Part shown: in pieces, positions 6,805-13,583 of the stretch | Numbering within the stretch: position 1 is the stretch's first letter | Layout of the letters: each line of letters opens with the position of its first letter | DNA from: Robiginitomaculum sp. | GTDB lineage: Bacteria; Pseudomonadota; Alphaproteobacteria; Caulobacterales; Maricaulaceae | DNA length: 13,583 bases | Direction: 5' to 3' | Assembly: GCA_027071965.1 (NCBI GenBank) | Contig: JALSYJ010000148.1 | Location: 1-13,583 of the forward strand | Translations under genes and position numbers: made by a program | Notes under the pieces: model-generated | Database searches by the model: none | What the model was told of the DNA's origin: nothing | The model's input: only the letters and a program-made list of their open reading frames with translations

Positions 6805-9800
6805 ATGTTAAAAACCAGCGTTCAAATCCTTGCCGCATTGTTATTCACACTTGCGGCAAATACGGCCTTTGCCCAAAGCCATAAAATTGACCTTGGAGAG
6901 GGGAAAGTATTTGAACGCGCTGCTGCTGGCGAGCGTGTGCGGGTATTGGTTGATTTTTCCATACCGGCAGCCGAACTTCCCGATGGCGCAGACAGCTTTG
7001 CTGTACGCCGGGACATGATCAAAAACACACGCAGCTCACTGCTCGATGATATATTTGGCCCTGATCTTGTTGTGGCAGATACTGTGGCCCGCTTGAATAC
7101 TGCCGACACCAAAGCGCTTGCAAAAACATTAAAAAACAAGCCCGTATTATCCCGGTCGTTGGACAATGTTCCCAATATGGCCATGGAGCTTACCCGCGTA
7201 GAAATGGAACAATTGGCAAATGACCCCAGAATCACCAGAATTTATCAGGACGCCATCTCGCGCACACAATTAAATGAATCCACCGTACTGGTCGGTGCTC
7301 CCACAGTCTGGGGCAATGGCGCAGAAGGCTCTGGAGTTTCAGTTGCCATACTTGATACCGGTGTTTCCCATCAACACACCATGATCAAGAACAAGGTGGC
7401 GGCATCTGCGTGTTTTTCAACAACCTCGGCAGCAGTTGACACAACCTCATTTTGTCCAAGTGGCAATAATTCTGAGATCGGCCCCAATGCCGGAGAAAGC
7501 TGCCCTGTGGACGATCCGGCCACCGTTGGTGTTGATGAAGGAATTGATGGATGCTTTCACGGCACCCATGTAGCCTCTATTGCCATGGGTGGTGAACTTG
7601 TGCAGACAACTGGCAGTCCCCTTTATGGTGTTGCCAGAGGCGCAGACGTAGTAGCCATTCAGGTGTTTACAAGATTTAACGACCCGGAAAGCTGTGATCC
7701 TGACGGCAGCCCCCCTGACCCGGCATCGGCTCCTTGCATACGTTCGTTTTCCTCTGATCAGCGGGCGGCGCTGGACTATCTTGTAACCAATGCGGCAACA
7801 TTAAACTTGGCTGCCGTCAATATGTCACTTGGTGGCGGCGACGAGGTAACCAATGCGTCTCTTTGCGATCTTGAAAACAGCCAGACCAAGTCCCTGATTG
7901 ATCAATTACGTATATTGGGCGTAGCCACTATTATTGCTTCGGGCAATGAAAGCTTTAATACTGGAGTGTCGGCGCCGGGCTGTATTTCCACCGCAATAAC
8001 CGTTGGCTCCTCGACCAAGGCCGATGCGGTTTCTTCGTTTTCAAATTCATCTGAACTGGTAGATTTGCTGGCTCCAGGCTCATTTATACGCGCTGCAACT
8101 CCACTTACCGGCGCAGTTTCCAATTCAGTTTTATCAAGCGGTACCTCCATGGCAGCTCCACATGTAGCAGGAGCCTTTGCTCTATTGCGCTCTGCCAACC
8201 CCGGTGCCACCGTACAACAAATTGAAGATGCCTTAAAATCCACAGGAATCCCCATCAATGACGGTCGGGTAAACAGTATTGTCAAACCTCGTATCCGGGT
8301 AGACTTTGCCAGTTCACAACTTAGCTCTGGCGGCGTTGGCCTTGGTGATGTGGCCCTGACGCCTTTGGCCGGATTTCTGGCTACGGGCGACCTTGGCAAT
8401 CCGGCGGGCTTTAGCACAAAGGTCTATACGCTTACCAACAACGGAACCGGAACAGCTAATTTTTCCGTAAGCGGTGATAAAAACTGGCTAAAATTTAGCA
8501 ATACGTCTGGAGCTATTGCCCCTAATGGCGGAACTGCAAGTGTAACGGTCTCTGTGGAGACATCTGTTCTTAGTGCCGGGCAGACAGATACGGGAACCAT
8601 TACCTTTACTGTTGGTTCCAACAGCACCTCCCTCGCTGCTTCGCTAACCGTTGCCATGCCCTTGTTAAATGATGATTTTGCCGAAGCCTTTGCTTTGAGC
8701 GGAATTACCGTTTCCACCTCAGGCAGCAGTGTCGGTGCCAGTTTTGAAACCGGAGAAGTGGAGCATAACCCTGAATTTACTGATACCGGCGGCTCCTCGG
8801 TCTGGTTCAAATGGACTGCTCCTTTAGCCGAAAACTTCACTTTTTCCACCGAAGGAAGTAATTTTGACACTGTAATGTCGATCTATACTGGTACCGGAGT
8901 AACCGCGCTTACCTTTGTGGCTGGAAATGATGATGCCATCTCAGGCAGTGGCGGCTTTGCCCGTACCGCCTTTGATGCAATTGCCGGAACTACGTATTTC
9001 ATAGTTATTGACGGCTTTAATGGCGCATCTGGCCTATATGATCTGTCTATCACCCCCACCGGAGCGCCAGCAATTGATGCCTTTGCCTCGGCAATGGCCA
9101 TATCCGGCTCTATGGGAAGCGCCAGCACCCAGTCAGTCAATGCCACCGCAGAAACCGGTGAGCCAGATCATGCGGGGCAAACAGCAACCAAATCTGTGTG
9201 GTTTGACTGGAGCGCACCTGCTGATGGCAATTTTACCTTTAATACAGATGGTTCATCATTTGATACGGTACTGGCAATTTATACTGGCACCGATATCAGC
9301 GCCCTTACCAGCGTTGCTTCGAATGATAATCAAGGCATTGCCAGCATTTCCAAGCCAAGTTTCACTCCCGGCGCAAGCCAGGTAACATTTAATGCAACTT
9401 CCGGACAATCATACAAAATAGCCATTGACGGTAAAAGTGACACTGGCGGGCTGGCTAAGTTGAACTGGTATTCCAGCACTGCACCGCAACCAAGTCTGGT
9501 AACTGCCGTGCTTCCCAATGCCCGATCAATAACTGTCGGGCAGCCTGCTACTGCATTTATGACCGTTATCAATACCGGGCCGGGAAATGGCACCTCATGC
9601 GGAATTACCTTGCCCAATACCGACTTTGCTGGTGGTTTTTCCTATCAAACTACGGATGCCGTTAATCAAACCACCGGCAGCGCTGATACACCGGTTGATA
9701 TTGCGGCAAGTAGCTCACAAAACTTTGTGTTTGCTGTTACCCCATCCGAAGAGCTGTCCGCGCAAGTATTAACGCCTTTGGCCAGTTGTGCCGAAGGTAC

Positions 9801-10296
9801 TTCGTCGCTGGTAACCACTGGTGTTAATACATTCTTACTGTCATCAGCCTTCATTGAGCCTGCGGACATGTTGAGCATTTCCTTGACCTTGAGCGGCAAT
9901 GGGGTGATTGAAATGACAAGCTCCTCTGACACCGGATTTGTCACCTTGGCCACCGCTTCCATTGGCGCCAATGCCACTTTGACCCTTAATGTTGGTGATG
10001 GTGGGGCGAACCTGCCTCTTACAGCAACAGTGTGCGAAACGGATCCTGTAACGGCAGTTTGTCTGGCAACACCGACAAGCCAGCTTACCTTTAACTCGGT
10101 AAATGGTGAAACCAGAACTTTTGCAGCCTTTGTAACTGCGACCGGTGACATTCCGTTTGCTCCCGGTCAAAACCGATTATTCCTGTCTTTTGATGATGCA
10201 AATGGAGTGTCCAGAGGCGGTACTTCGGTAGCGGTTCGCACAGATTATGTGCCTCCAGCATCGCAATCAACCGGCGCCAGAGCCGGGCTGGAATAA
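6805..10296 (+). CDS. Secreted subtilisin-like serine protease (S8) with BACON-like, two PPC-like and a four-Cys module
   Basis: The protein has 1163 residues from the ATG at 6805, preferred because GGGAG lies upstream (11-base spacing) and it opens a compact signal peptide (ending NTAFA, near residue 23). The ATG at 6787 would add six residues but has no ribosome site. Domain order: I9-like inhibitory propeptide (about 35-155); subtilase catalytic domain with D184 (ILDTG), H252 (HGTHVA), oxyanion N381 (ASGNE) and S448 (GTSMAAPHVAG); a BACON/Ig-like domain (about 511-619, NWLKFS); two pre-peptidase C-terminal-like repeats (about 622-752 and 755-890, each with SVWFxW and SxFDTVxxIYTGT); and the shared module (about 896-1148) with C932, C995, C1077 and C1086. 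All catalytic residues are present, so an active extracellular endopeptidase is expected. A cysteine-rich insert lies between the catalytic Asp and His. It is divergent from the 603-residue gene and has the same strand as the peroxidase gene downstream. Confidence 0.93.
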   Translation: MLKTSVQILAALLFTLAANTAFAQSHKIDLGEGKVFERAAAGERVRVLVDFSIPAAELPDGADSFAVRRDMIKNTRSSLLDDIFGPDLVVADTVARLNTADTKALAKTLKNKPVLSRSLDNVPNMAMELTRVEMEQLANDPRITRIYQDAISRTQLNESTVLVGAPTVWGNGAEGSGVSVAILDTGVSHQHTMIKNKVAASACFSTTSAAVDTTSFCPSGNNSEIGPNAGESCPVDDPATVGVDEGIDGCFHGTHVASIAMGGELVQTTGSPLYGVARGADVVAIQVFTRFNDPESCDPDGSPPDPASAPCIRSFSSDQRAALDYLVTNAATLNLAAVNMSLGGGDEVTNASLCDLENSQTKSLIDQLRILGVATIIASGNESFNTGVSAPGCISTAITVGSSTKADAVSSFSNSSELVDLLAPGSFIRAATPLTGAVSNSVLSSGTSMAAPHVAGAFALLRSANPGATVQQIEDALKSTGIPINDGRVNSIVKPRIRVDFASSQLSSGGVGLGDVALTPLAGFLATGDLGNPAGFSTKVYTLTNNGTGTANFSVSGDKNWLKFSNTSGAIAPNGGTASVTVSVETSVLSAGQTDTGTITFTVGSNSTSLAASLTVAMPLLNDDFAEAFALSGITVSTSGSSVGASFETGEVEHNPEFTDTGGSSVWFKWTAPLAENFTFSTEGSNFDTVMSIYTGTGVTALTFVAGNDDAISGSGGFARTAFDAIAGTTYFIVIDGFNGASGLYDLSITPTGAPAIDAFASAMAISGSMGSASTQSVNATAETGEPDHAGQTATKSVWFDWSAPADGNFTFNTDGSSFDTVLAIYTGTDISALTSVASNDNQGIASISKPSFTPGASQVTFNATSGQSYKIAIDGKSDTGGLAKLNWYSSTAPQPSLVTAVLPNARSITVGQPATAFMTVINTGPGNGTSCGITLPNTDFAGGFSYQTTDAVNQTTGSADTPVDIAASSSQNFVFAVTPSEELSAQVLTPLASCAEGTSSLVTTGVNTFLLSSAFIEPADMLSISLTLSGNGVIEMTSSSDTGFVTLATASIGANATLTLNVGDGGANLPLTATVCETDPVTAVCLATPTSQLTFNSVNGETRTFAAFVTATGDIPFAPGQNRLFLSFDDANGVSRGGTSVAVRTDYVPPASQSTGARAGLE
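8668..9468 (+). repeat. Two tandem PPC-like domain repeats inside the subtilase
   Basis: Two consecutive segments of about 130 residues share the order T/AETGExxH, S-S/K-S-V-W-F-x-W, F-T-F-x-T-x-G-S-x-F-D-T-V, I-Y-T-G-T, ALTxVAxND, and a final Y-x-I-x-I-D-G. This pattern is typical of bacterial pre-peptidase C-terminal (PPC) domains, beta-sandwiches often found on secreted proteases. The first ends near base 9060 and the second begins at once. They are distinct from the four-Cys module that follows. Confidence 0.7.
9490..10248 (+). repeat. Shared four-Cys module, copy 3 (C-terminus of subtilase)
   Basis: Residues about 896-1148 start with LVTAVLPNARS and contain TSCG (C932), FSYQTTD, NFVFAVT, ASCAEG (C995), GVNTFLLSSA, VCET (C1077), AVCLA (C1086), FAAFVTATGDIPF, and the near-identical end VSRGGTSVAVRTD. 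Only about a dozen residues follow, so the module is C-terminal here as in the metalloprotease. Confidence 0.8.
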
Positions 10297-10318
10297 TACT
10301 CAGCCTTGGCAATTTGCA

Positions 10319-10356
10319 CCCCTTAAAGCCAGCTCCCTAGGGCTAGCTTTAGGGGG
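10319..10356 (+). terminator. Candidate terminator hairpin after the subtilase
   Basis: CCCCT-TAAAGC-C-AGC at the left pairs with GCT-A-GCTTTA-GGGG at the right, with one bulged T and one mismatch, around a loop of about 8 bases. It begins 22 bases after the subtilase stop codon. No T-run follows, so it may act as a weak or factor-assisted terminator, or protect the 3' end of the mRNA. Confidence 0.4.
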
Positions 10357-10516
10357 TGGCCGTATCTGGTTTCCACCGGATCAAATACGCTTGAGCATTT
10401 TAAGCTCCCACTTTTGCTAAAAATACGATCTCTTACCTGTCACACTCTGGGTCACAGTACCCGATATTTTTTGACTATAACCCACTGAAACTTATGGCAA
10501 ATTTCCCCTGTATTAA

Positions 10517-10533
10517 ATGGGATAAATTCCCAT
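10517..10533. promoter_or_regulatory. Perfect dyad, possible operator or leader hairpin
   Basis: ATGGGA (10517-10522) and TCCCAT (10528-10533) are perfect 6-bp arms separated by TAAAT, about 125 bases before the peroxidase start codon. The 17-bp size and A/T-rich centre fit a dimeric repressor site, but no regulator gene is in the window and the family cannot be named. Confidence 0.25.
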
Positions 10534-10656
10534 ACAAAATTTGTTGTTGTTTATTAGCTCTACCTAATATACAAATTTCAACAATAAGTAGAAACTGTTG
10601 CGCCATAAAGGCGTGCCAGTGTCGATATGTTTTAAGTGCTGCATTAGGGGACTAAC

Positions 10657-13242
10657 ATGCAAAATAGAAATAATTATCCAACATGGCTAATCGCCATTAT
10701 TGTTTTTGGTGCTTCTTTCTTTGGACAGCCAAATAACGGCCAGGCGCAGTCTGCAGAACTACCGTTATGGCAACTTCAACAAGATGGCCCGTCCAGTTCT
10801 GTACGCGCAAACCTTTTATTCAAAGATGACATAAACCAAGCGCAAAAGGGGGATTTGCTGCAAGTACAAACCCTGGCCGGAGAACAAATTTCTATTGTGG
10901 TGACCAATGTGCAGCCTTTGCATTTAGGCGGCACCCTGTTGCAGGGCTATGCCGGGAAATACGGTCACCAGCTGGATTTGCTGATCTCTGGTGGGCGTGG
11001 ATTTGGTCAATTGAGCATAAATGGCAATCCAAGCTATCTGATTCACAGCGAAGCACTAACTCCTGCCTCTTTGGTTGCTGCAAATTCCTCAAGCCTGCTA
11101 TCGGCCAAACTGGAAATGAAAACCTTGCTAAGCCGGGCCTTAACCCTAAACTCCGGTTCCGCCGTTGCCTGGTTTACTTCTGAATTTGAAGATAAATACG
11201 GCCTATCTACAACAGCAAGACTGCAATATATCACCAGCCGGATGAATCAGCTTCGCGCAGAAAACGCTCTGGCTCCAATTGAGCTTGTTGCCACAAGAAA
11301 GGCGCCGGATTCTTCTACGGATACGGTGTTGAAAGCTTCCGGCGCTACGATTACTACTGCCGCACCATTGGTAGCTGATGAGAATGTCGCTCTGGTTGCC
11401 GCTGTTTTGCCTTCCTCACGCTCGGTAAAGACCGGGATAGCGGCAACGGCATTTGCCACGATCATTAACCCTGCTTCCACTGATGCGCTGGACTGCGGAT
11501 TATCGATGAATGGTGCTGGCCCCGCAGGCACCTTTAGCTTTCAGCAAACAGATGCCTCAAATTTGCCAGTTGGCACGGTCAATCAAAGAGTGGTCATTGC
11601 AGCAAATGCCGCACAAAGCTTTGTTTTTTCTTTTACGTCCAACTCTGCACAGAACCCAGGTCTGGATCTTCCCATAGAATTTTCATGTTCAAACCGGCAA
11701 TCGGCTGTGATCATTTCCGGACTTAACACCTTGTTCTTTTCTGCCTCGGATACAGATGTTCCTGATATTATTGCGGTAAGTGAAACAGGTTCCGCTGTTG
11801 GCTTAAACTCCGAAGCAGGCGTGGTTGATATGGTCGACCGTGAAAAAGGTGGCGCCTTTGTTGTTGCCACATCAAATGTCGGAGTTAGCGGTGAGATCAC
11901 AGTCACGGCACAATCTACCGCAGATTCATCCTACCCGGCTTCATTGCTGGTCTGTCAAACCGACCCCAATAGCGGTGCATGCCTGGCAAATCCTGCCACA
12001 GAAACTGTTCTGACCATCGGCGCAGGAGAGACCCCGTCTTTTGCAGTTTTTGCCGACTCAAACACGGTTTGGCAATATGACCCCGCCCTGCGACGGATCA
12101 ATATCCTGTTCAAAGAGGGTACAGCCATTCGTGGCTCAACTTCTGTTGCCTTGCGCACCTTGCAAGGCACTCCTGATTTGCCGGCTGTGCAACTTGATTA
12201 CGTCTCTGCGGCTGAGAACCTGCCCGCCCATATTACTCAAACCGTATTGATGGGGCCCGGTCAAACAACGGCCATCGCTACTGACAATACGCCTGCCAAT
12301 AATCCGGTTACCAATGCCGGTGCTACCTTGGGACGGGTTTTGTTTTACGATAAACGCCTGAGCATAAATGACACCGTATCTTGCGCATCATGCCATGGGC
12401 AGGCGGTCGGATTTTCAGATTCGAACCGCCTAAGCATAGGTTTTGACCAAGGACTCACCGGACGTCATTCCATGGGGTTGGCCAATTCACGGTTTTATGC
12501 TCCCGAAGCGTTTTTCTGGGATGAACGGGCTGCCACGCTTGAGGAACAGGTGTTAATGCCAATTCAAGACCACATTGAAATGGGGATGAGTTTGGAAACA
12601 CTGGTGCCAAAATTACAAGCGGTTACGTTTTACCCCGCTTTATTTGATACAGCATTTGGCGACAACACCATAACATCGGACAGGATATCCAAAGCTCTGG
12701 CTCAATTCGTACGCTCGATGGTCTCCGTAAACTCAAAATATGATCAAGCCTATATCGCCGGTACACCTTCGCAGCCAGATTTTGCAGGCGTATTTACCAA
12801 TCAGGAAAGGTTGGGGCTGGCACTGTTTCAGCCAACGCCTGGTTCTGGTGTACAATCCCTAATGTGCTCCAGTTGTCATGCCACTGTGGTTCAGTCACTT
12901 GATATGGCCCACAATAATGGCCTTGATGCAAATACTGATGCCGATCAGGGAGCAGGAAACGGTCGGTTCAAATCACCTTCATTGCGGAACATAGCGATCC
13001 GTCCACCCTTTATGCATGATGGGCGCTTTAATACGTTAGAGGAAGTTGTGGAGTTCTATAATTCCGGCATTCAAGATCATCCGGACTTATCTCCACGACT
13101 GCGCGATCCGCAAACAGGTCTGCCTCGTCGCTTTAATTTATCAGCAACGGAAAAAGCGGCTCTGGTTGCATTTCTTGAGACCCTGACTGATGAAAGCTTT
13201 TTGAACGATTCTCGTTATTCTGATCCGTTCAAAAAACGTTGA
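10657..13242 (+). CDS. Secreted fusion: metalloprotease-like N-terminus, four-Cys module, di-heme cytochrome c peroxidase/MauG domain
   Basis: The protein has 861 residues; the ATG at 10657 follows AGGGG by 6 bases. The signal peptide spans about 1-32 (ending GQAQS). Residues about 67-132 match the metalloprotease propeptide of this window (LGG, GRGFGQL, YLI) and residues about 167-214 match the opening of its catalytic domain (GLSTTARLQYITS), but no HExxH follows. Residues 246-501 are the shared module with C280, C344, C433 and C442. From about 557 a complete CCP/MauG domain follows: TLGRVLFYDKRLS, heme site C576-A-S-C579-H580, FFWDERAATLEEQ, second heme site C737-S-S-C740-H741, and FMHDGRFNTLEEVVEFY. 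Two c-type hemes imply periplasmic maturation and either H2O2 reduction or oxidation of a protein or small substrate. MauG itself crosslinks a protein tryptophan, so oxidative modification of a partner is possible but unproven. CCP/MauG proteins are usually about 330-450 residues, so the long N-terminal half is unusual. Confidence 0.93.
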   Translation: MQNRNNYPTWLIAIIVFGASFFGQPNNGQAQSAELPLWQLQQDGPSSSVRANLLFKDDINQAQKGDLLQVQTLAGEQISIVVTNVQPLHLGGTLLQGYAGKYGHQLDLLISGGRGFGQLSINGNPSYLIHSEALTPASLVAANSSSLLSAKLEMKTLLSRALTLNSGSAVAWFTSEFEDKYGLSTTARLQYITSRMNQLRAENALAPIELVATRKAPDSSTDTVLKASGATITTAAPLVADENVALVAAVLPSSRSVKTGIAATAFATIINPASTDALDCGLSMNGAGPAGTFSFQQTDASNLPVGTVNQRVVIAANAAQSFVFSFTSNSAQNPGLDLPIEFSCSNRQSAVIISGLNTLFFSASDTDVPDIIAVSETGSAVGLNSEAGVVDMVDREKGGAFVVATSNVGVSGEITVTAQSTADSSYPASLLVCQTDPNSGACLANPATETVLTIGAGETPSFAVFADSNTVWQYDPALRRINILFKEGTAIRGSTSVALRTLQGTPDLPAVQLDYVSAAENLPAHITQTVLMGPGQTTAIATDNTPANNPVTNAGATLGRVLFYDKRLSINDTVSCASCHGQAVGFSDSNRLSIGFDQGLTGRHSMGLANSRFYAPEAFFWDERAATLEEQVLMPIQDHIEMGMSLETLVPKLQAVTFYPALFDTAFGDNTITSDRISKALAQFVRSMVSVNSKYDQAYIAGTPSQPDFAGVFTNQERLGLALFQPTPGSGVQSLMCSSCHATVVQSLDMAHNNGLDANTDADQGAGNGRFKSPSLRNIAIRPPFMHDGRFNTLEEVVEFYNSGIQDHPDLSPRLRDPQTGLPRRFNLSATEKAALVAFLETLTDESFLNDSRYSDPFKKR
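11392..12159 (+). repeat. Shared four-Cys module, copy 4 (centre of peroxidase fusion)
   Basis: Residues 246-501 begin LVAAVLPSSRS and contain ATAFATIINPAS, LDCG (C280), FSFQQTD, SFVFSFT, EFSCSNR (C344), GLNTLFFSA, PDIIAV, GAFVVATSNVG, VCQT (C433), GACLA (C442), FAVFADS, and end AIRGSTSVALRT. It is most like the metalloprotease copy. Here the module is internal, linking the protease-like N-terminus to the di-heme domain. Confidence 0.8.
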
Positions 13243-13256
13243 TAAGCTAACCTAAA

Positions 13257-13289
13257 AGCCAGTTTGAATTCAAAGGATTCAAACTGGCT
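13257..13289. terminator. Strong hairpin between peroxidase gene and tRNA-Ser
   Basis: AGCCAGTTTGAAT (13257-13269) and ATTCAAACTGGCT (13277-13289) are a perfect 13-bp stem with a 7-base loop, starting 14 bases after the peroxidase stop. The + strand has only a weak T-rich tail (CAACTGTTT); the minus strand has TTTA after the stem. It probably terminates the peroxidase transcript and may also stop readthrough from the convergent tRNA. Confidence 0.7.
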
Positions 13290-13376
13290 GTCAACTGTTT
13301 AAGCTAACCCAAGCAAAACCTGATGATCGATCAATCCACAGCCGCGGAGTATCCCGCATGCCGTGAACCAAATAAT

Positions 13377-13462
13377 AATGGCGGAGAGTTCGGAACGAAG
13401 TTCGAACTCGGAGCCACGCGCTCAAGTAGCGAGCTTTAGCGTCGCGGTAGCGCCGGAAAAAA
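13377..13462. repeat. tRNA-end direct repeat with palindromic insert
   Basis: The 12-mer AATGGCGGAGAG occurs at 13377-13388 and again at 13461-13472, where it covers the 3' end of tRNA-Ser (CCA, discriminator and acceptor strand). The sequence between holds a hairpin at 13386-13409 (GAGTTCG...CGAACTC, extendable by 3 bp past one bulged base), a second dyad at 13419-13431 (CGCT...AGCG) and three TAGCG words. It may be a degenerate tRNA-derived repeat, an attachment-site scar or a processing/terminator region. Confidence 0.45.
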
Positions 13463-13552
13463 TGGCGGAGAGACAGGGATTCGAACCCTGGGAACGCGCA
13501 AACGCTCAACGGTTTTCGAGACCGCCCCATTCGACCACTCTGGCACCTCTCC
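13463..13552 (-). tRNA. tRNA-Ser (anticodon CGA)
   Basis: On the minus strand a full serine tRNA folds: acceptor GGAGAGG with TCTCTCC, discriminator G and encoded CCA; D-arm with A14, G15 and the GG pair; anticodon stem GCGGT/ACCGT with loop CTCGAAA (anticodon CGA, reading UCG); a long class II variable arm typical of serine; and T-arm CAGGG-TTCGAAT-CCCTG. It is 90 bases including CCA. A T6 run directly follows the CCA in the direction of transcription. Its promoter would lie at or beyond the right edge of the window. Confidence 0.95.
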
Positions 13553-13583
13553 TGATGATCTGTCGGGCAAAATACTACCCATT

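Larger units (their letters stand above)
10297..10656. promoter_or_regulatory. 360-bp intergenic region upstream of the peroxidase gene
   Basis: There is no convincing gene here. Near the left end is a terminator-like imperfect hairpin (10319-10356). In the middle, TTGACT at 10471-10476 could be a -35 box, but the best -10 at the right distance (TATGGC, 16-base spacer) is poor. A clean dyad, ATGGGA-5 bases-TCCCAT, lies at 10517-10533 and could be an operator or leader hairpin. The rest is A/T-rich. AGGGG at 10646-10650 is the ribosome site of the peroxidase gene. The gap suggests that the peroxidase has its own promoter rather than reading through from the subtilase. Confidence 0.4.

Noticed and set aside
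7902..8417. Open frame of 171 codons on the - strand inside the subtilase
   Set aside because: It lies antisense to the catalytic serine region and carries no recognisable motif or ribosome site.
10439..10458. TGTCACACTCTGGGTCACAG as a possible CRP-like site
   Set aside because: The half-sites do not have the TGTGA-N6-TCACA spacing or symmetry, so it reads as a chance partial direct repeat.
2529..12159. Module as a type IX, PEP-CTERM or LPxTG sorting signal
   Set aside because: No PEP or LPxTG motif, transmembrane tail or arginine cluster is seen, and the module is N-terminal or internal in two of the four proteins.
13291..13530. 79-codon minus-strand frame overlapping tRNA-Ser
   Set aside because: It begins inside the tRNA gene and runs through its repeat-like trailer; its composition reflects tRNA sequence, not a protein.
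13319..13560. 10-mer CCTGATGATC at 13319-13328 and 13551-13560, flanking the tRNA region
   Set aside because: It could suggest a target-site duplication, but a 10-bp match at this distance is weak, the second copy includes the tRNA 5' end, and no transposase or terminal inverted repeat is present.
1..13583. CRISPR array, prophage or transposase genes
   Set aside because: No regularly spaced repeats, integrase, transposase or phage structural genes were found on either strand.

Overview
The window looks like part of a Gram-negative, probably proteobacterial chromosome of moderate GC content. This rests on gene content (low-molecular-weight thioredoxin reductase, an SLC1-type symporter, a CCP/MauG di-heme peroxidase, an STN-like periplasmic protein), Shine-Dalgarno starts, cleavable signal peptides and a tRNA with an encoded CCA end. 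An alphaproteobacterium is my guess, but the sequence alone does not settle it.

Layout: the 3' end of a trxB-like gene (to 253) and a sodium/proton:dicarboxylate or glutamate symporter (413-1711, + strand) form an ordinary housekeeping left flank. Then come three minus-strand genes, read right to left: a secreted 603-residue protein with no recognised enzyme domain (6523-4712), a secreted metzincin metalloprotease (4598-2529) and a small STN-like periplasmic protein (2434-1730). Across a 281-bp divergent promoter region lies a + strand subtilisin-like serine protease (6805-10296). After a 360-bp intergenic stretch comes a + strand di-heme cytochrome c peroxidase/MauG fusion (10657-13242). A strong hairpin and a tRNA-Ser(CGA) on the minus strand close the window.

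The main discovery is that four consecutive large secreted proteins carry the same roughly 250-residue module, fused to four unrelated partners: metzincin protease, an orphan beta-rich domain, subtilase, and di-heme peroxidase. The module has four cysteines at equivalent positions and shared motifs (AVLPxxR near its start, a VCxT/C-L/M-A cysteine pair, and an RGSTSVAVRT-like end, which is degenerate in the 603-residue protein). It is C-terminal in the two proteases, N-terminal in the 603-residue protein and central in the peroxidase, so it is not simply a terminal sorting tag. Each copy may itself be two related beta-sandwich halves.

A second clue is that the peroxidase protein starts with a propeptide and the first catalytic-domain segment of a metalloprotease like its neighbour, but the HExxH core is missing. 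This suggests that the island grew by duplication and domain replacement. My inference is an extracellular or surface-associated set of proteins (two proteases, a heme oxidase/peroxidase and a binding-type protein) sharing one carrier, adhesion or assembly module. The module's function cannot be read from sequence.
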